Assembly (NCBI GenBank): GCA_964030785.1
Contig: OZ034969.1
Span: 74,258,460 to 74,322,459 of the forward strand
Origin: Siderastrea siderea
Taxonomy: Eukaryota; Cnidaria; Anthozoa; Scleractinia; Rhizangiidae
Reading direction: 5' to 3'
Length of the DNA: 64,000 nucleotides
Position numbers and translations under genes: made by a program. Numbering within the stretch: the first letter of the stretch is position 1; each line of letters opens with the position of its first letter. The notes beneath the pieces were generated by a model that was not told the DNA's origin, made no database searches, and saw nothing but the letters and a program-made list of their open reading frames with translations. Below are positions 60,452 through 64,000 of the stretch, in pieces.

Positions 60452-63400
60452 TTCTTTGTGCTTTTGCACAAAAGGAATTTTTTGCGGATGGTCCCAGAGG
60501 GATTGAATGCATTTTTGACCTTTTTGCATGCAGCTGAGAGCGCCAATTAGCTTTTTTCTGCTTTTTGGGGCTAATTCAAGCCCAGAAAAAGTGCAGCACT
60601 TTTTAGTATCGCCCAATTCGATAAAAATAGTGCCAAATGGAATGTTTTTTGGTGCGGCAACGGGATCTGGGCTGCTTTTGTGCTGGGGCCGTTGCACCAA
60701 AACCAGCACTTTTTTTGAGGGACCCACCCCACCCCTCTGAAAAAAGAAATTCCCACCTTATCGACAAAATCGCAGACTTTCCACGCAATAAACTTTTTTT
60801 GTCTGATAGCCCCAAGGGATTTGCATTATTATTGGGCCAGTGCGCAGCCTTGCGCAGCCTTGCGAAGTTAACAACACCTTTGTTCGCCTTTGGGAAGGCC
60901 AAAAATGGTGTTTTTTCCCTAAGGATCGCACAGATCGCGCCTTTCTACACAATAAACTTTTTTTTCTGATAGCCCCGAGGGATTTGCATTATTATTGGGC
61001 CAGTGCGCAGCCTTGCGCAGCCTTGCGAAGTTATCAACACCTTTTTTCGCCTCTGAGAAGGTCAACAATGGGGTTTTTCCCTAAGGATCGCACAGATCGC
61101 GCCTTTCTACACAATAAACCTTTTTTTTCTGATAGCCCTAAGGGATTTGCATTATTATTGGGCCAGTGCGTAGCCTTGCGCAGCCTTGCGAAGTTAACAA
61201 CACCTTAGTTCGCCTTTGGGAAGGCCAAAAATGGGGTTTTTTCCCTAAGGATCGTTCATATCGCGCCTTTCTACACAATAAACTTTTTTTTCTGATAGCC
61301 CCGAGGGATTTGCATTATTATTGGGCCAGTGCACAGCCTTGCGCAGCCTTGCGAAGTTAACAACACCTTTTTTCGCCTCTGGGAAGGCCAAAAATGGGGT
61401 TTTTTCCCTAACGATCGCACACATCGCACCTTTCTACACAATAAACTTTTTTTTCTGATAGCCCCGAGGGATTTGCATTATTATTGGGCCAGTGCGCAGC
61501 CTTGCGCAGCCTTGCGAAGTTAACAACACCTTTTTTCGCCTCTGGGAAGGCCAAAAATGGGGTTTTTTCCCTAAGGATCGCACACATCGCGCCTTTCTAC
61601 ACAATAATCTTTTTTTTCTGATAGCCCCGAAGGATTTGCATTATTATTGGGCCAGTGCGCAGCCTTGCGCAGCCTTGCGCAGCCTTGCGAAGTTAACAAC
61701 ACCTTTTTTCGCCTCTGGGAAGGCCAAAAATGGGGTTTTTTCCCTAAGGATCGCACATATCGCGCCTTTCTACACAATAAATTTTTTTTCGGATAGCCCC
61801 GAGGGATTTGCATTATTTTTGGCCCAGTGCGCAGCCTTGCGCAGCCTTGTGAAGTTAACAACACCTTTTTTCGCCTCTGGAAAGGCCAAAAATGGGGTTT
61901 TTTCCCTAAGGATCGCACACATCGCGCCTTTCTACACAATAAACTTTTTTTTCTCATAGCCCCGAGGGATTTGCATTATTATTGGGCCAGTGCGCAGCCT
62001 TGCGAAGTTAACAACACCTTAGTTCACCTTTGGGAAGGTAAAAAATGGGGTTTTTTCCCTAAGGATCGTTCATATCGCGCCTTTCTACACAATAAACTTT
62101 TTTTTCTGATAGCCCTAAGGGATTTGCATTGTTATTGGGCCAGTGCGCAGCCTTGCGCAGCCTTGCGAAGTTAACAACACCTTTTTTCGCCTCTGGGAAG
62201 GCCACAAATGGGGTTTTTTCCCTAAGGATCGCACACATCGCGCCTTTCTACACAATAAACTTTTTTTTCTGATAGCCCCGAGGGATTTGCATTATTATTG
62301 GGCCAGTGCGCAGCCTTGCGCAGCCTTGCGAAGTTAACAACACCTTTTTTCGCCTCTGGGAAGGCCAAAAAGGGGGTTTTTTTTTTATGGATCGCACATA
62401 TCGCGCCTTTCTACACAATAAACTTTTTTTTCTGATAGCCCCGAGGGATTTGCATTGTTATTGGGCCAGTGCGCAGCCTTGCGCAGCCTTGCGCAGCCTT
62501 GCGAAGTTAACAACACCTTTTTTCGCCTCTGGGAAGGCCAAAAATGGGGTTTTTTCCCTAAGGATCGCACACATCGCGCCTTTCTACACAATAAACTTTT
62601 TTTTCTGATAGCCCCGAGGGATTTGCATTATTATTGGGCCAGTGCGCAGCCTTGCGCAGCCTTGCGAAGTTAACAACACCTTTTTTCGCCTCTGGGAAGG
62701 CCAAAAATGGGGTTTTTTCCCTAAGGATCGCACATATCGCGCCTTTCTACACAATAAATTTTTTTTCTGATAGCCCCGAGGGATTTGCATTATTATTGGG
62801 CCAGTGCGCAGCCTTGCGCAGCCTTGCGAAGTTAACAACACCTTTTTTCGCCTCTGGGAAGGCCAAAAATGGGGTTTTTTCCCTAAGGATCGCACACATC
62901 GCGCCTTTCTACACAATAAACTTTTTTTCCTGATAGCCCCGAGGGATTTGCATTATTATTGGGCCAGTGCACAGCCTTGCGAAGCCTTGCGTAGTTAACA
63001 ACACCTTTTTTAGCCTCTGGGAATTCGAAAAATGGGGTTTTTTTCTTTAAGGATCGCACATATCGCGCCTTTCTACACAATAAATTTTTTTTCTGATAGC
63101 CCCGAGGGATTTGCATTATTATTGGGCCAGTGCGCAGCCTTGCGCAGCCTTGCGAAGTTAACAACACTTTTTTTCGCCTCTGGGAAGGCCAAAAATGGGG
63201 GTTTTTCAATAAGGATCGCACACATCGCGCCTTTCTACACAATAAACTTTTTTTTCTGATAGCCCCGAGGGATTTGCATTATTATTGGGCCAGTGCGCAG
63301 CCTTGCGCAGCCTTGCGAAGTTAACAACACCTTTTTTCGCCTCTGGGAAGGCCAAAAGGGGGTTTTTTTCTTTAAGGATCGCACATATCGCGCCTTTCTA

Positions 63401-64000
63401 CACAATAAACTTTTTTTTCTGATAGCCCCGAGGGATTTGCATTGTTATTGGGCCAGTGCGCAGCCTTGCGCAGCCTTGCAAAGTTAACAACACCTTTTTT
63501 CGCCTCTGGGAAGGCCAAAAATGGGGTTTTTTCCCTTAGGATCGCACACATCGCGCCTTTCTACACAATAAACTTTTTCTTCTGATAGCCCCGAGGGATT
63601 TGCATTATTATTGGGCCAGTGCGCAGCCTTGCGCAGCCTTGCGAAGTTAACAACACCTTTTTTCGCCTCTGGGAAGGCCAAAAATGGGGTTTTTTCCCTA
63701 AGGATCGCACATATCGCGCCTTTCTACACAATAAATTTTTTTTCTGATAGCCCCGAGGGATTTGCATTATTATTGGGCCAGTGCGCAGCCTTGTGCAGCC
63801 TTGCGAAGTTAACAACACCTTTTTTCGCCTCTGGGAAGGCCAAAAATGGGGTTTTTTCCCTAAGGATCGCACAGATCGCGCCTTTCTACACAATAAACCT
63901 TATTTTTCTGATAGCCCCGAGGGATTTGCATTTTATTGGGCCAGTGCCCAGCCTTGCGAAGCCTTGCGTAGTTAACAACACCTTTTTTAGCCTCTGGGAA

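Larger units (their letters stand above)
43311..64000. repeat. Satellite domain IV: mainly 163-bp B monomers, open at right end
   Basis: B monomers run head to tail in exact 163-bp steps, broken only by C-A modules. Distances from module B start to the next module C are 1302 (8 monomers), 491 (3), about 1465 (9), 1793 (11), 1956 (12) and 4440 bp (27 plus extra decamers), with at least 19 more to the window end. Internal monomers read GCGAAGTTAAC and TTTTTTCGCC. The array continues beyond 64000. Confidence 0.95.
55499..64000. repeat. Higher-order repeat, 4766 bp then ~3596 bp variant
   Basis: 55499-60264 recurs from 60265 onward at an offset of +4766 up to the block near 62960. After that the offset relative to the second internal Y block is +3596 (59697 matches 63293, 60185 matches 63781). 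The difference, 1170 bp, equals one 1160-bp internal block plus a single missing decamer near 62970. From about 63880 the sequence diverges from the start of the unit. Confidence 0.85.

Noticed and set aside
43372..64000. Dozens of open frames of 64-66 residues (MRSLAQPCEVNNTFF...) repeated every 163 bp, on both strands
   Set aside because: They recur because the DNA repeats. Each frame overruns into the next monomer and stops, since 163 is not a multiple of 3. Opposite-strand frames are equally open, start codons are arbitrary, and indels between copies are not multiples of 3. There is no evidence of a protein family.
2591..64000. CRISPR-like array of direct repeats
   Set aside because: There are no short identical repeats with unique spacers; the whole 163- or ~490-bp unit repeats. 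The surrounding DNA is eukaryotic.

Overview
This is eukaryotic, almost certainly invertebrate metazoan DNA. It has no operons or bacterial genes. It contains intron-like signals, a decayed CR1/L2-type LINE, and about 58 kb of one satellite family that runs off the right end. Traces of a P2X7-receptor C-terminal-like gene, a family often expanded in cnidarians, make an anthozoan plausible, but I cannot prove it. No intact protein-coding gene is visible.

Region 1-2590 is non-satellite DNA. It holds small regulatory-looking and coding-looking traces, mainly on the minus strand: a possible terminal exon (54-155), an ETS/CRE/E-box/CCAAT cluster (483-612), short diverged repeats, a G-quadruplex motif (1024-1045), a decayed two-exon P2X7 intracellular-domain-like gene (1092-1281 and 1699-1823), a CRE upstream of it (1936-1943), and a tiny ATG-to-splice-donor exon (2206-2235).

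Region 2591-64000 is one continuous tandem array, interrupted only by a 5'-truncated, frameshifted LINE at 7185-10226. The basic satellite unit is about 490 bp and has three modules: A (about 220 bp), B (about 163 bp) and C (about 106 bp). On the left (2.6-15 kb) units are diverged, nearly every unit is A-B-C, and a B/C-derived 163-165 bp subunit ('D register') has been locally multiplied. From about 15 to 22 kb both D-register and B-register multiplication occur. To the right only B is multiplied, always in whole numbers. In the last 23 kb the run of B monomers between successive C-A modules is 4, 3, 3, 8, 3, 9, 3, 3, 8, 3, 11, 12, 27 and at least 19. The array therefore changes from a ~490 bp satellite with short runs of B into an almost pure 163 bp satellite.

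On top of this lie large, nearly identical tandem segment duplications with periods of 976, 4541, 1947, 5859, 1160 and 4766 bp. These indicate very recent unequal exchange, or possibly assembly duplication. The window looks like the old, diverged edge of a satellite array passing into its younger, homogenised interior.

Monomers carry recurring short motifs: an octamer ATTTGCAT next to an inverted CCAAT, an AATAAA, a slipping 10-bp subrepeat, and palindromes that become perfect only in the younger copies. The many 60-250 residue open frames across the array are by-products of the repeat, not genes.
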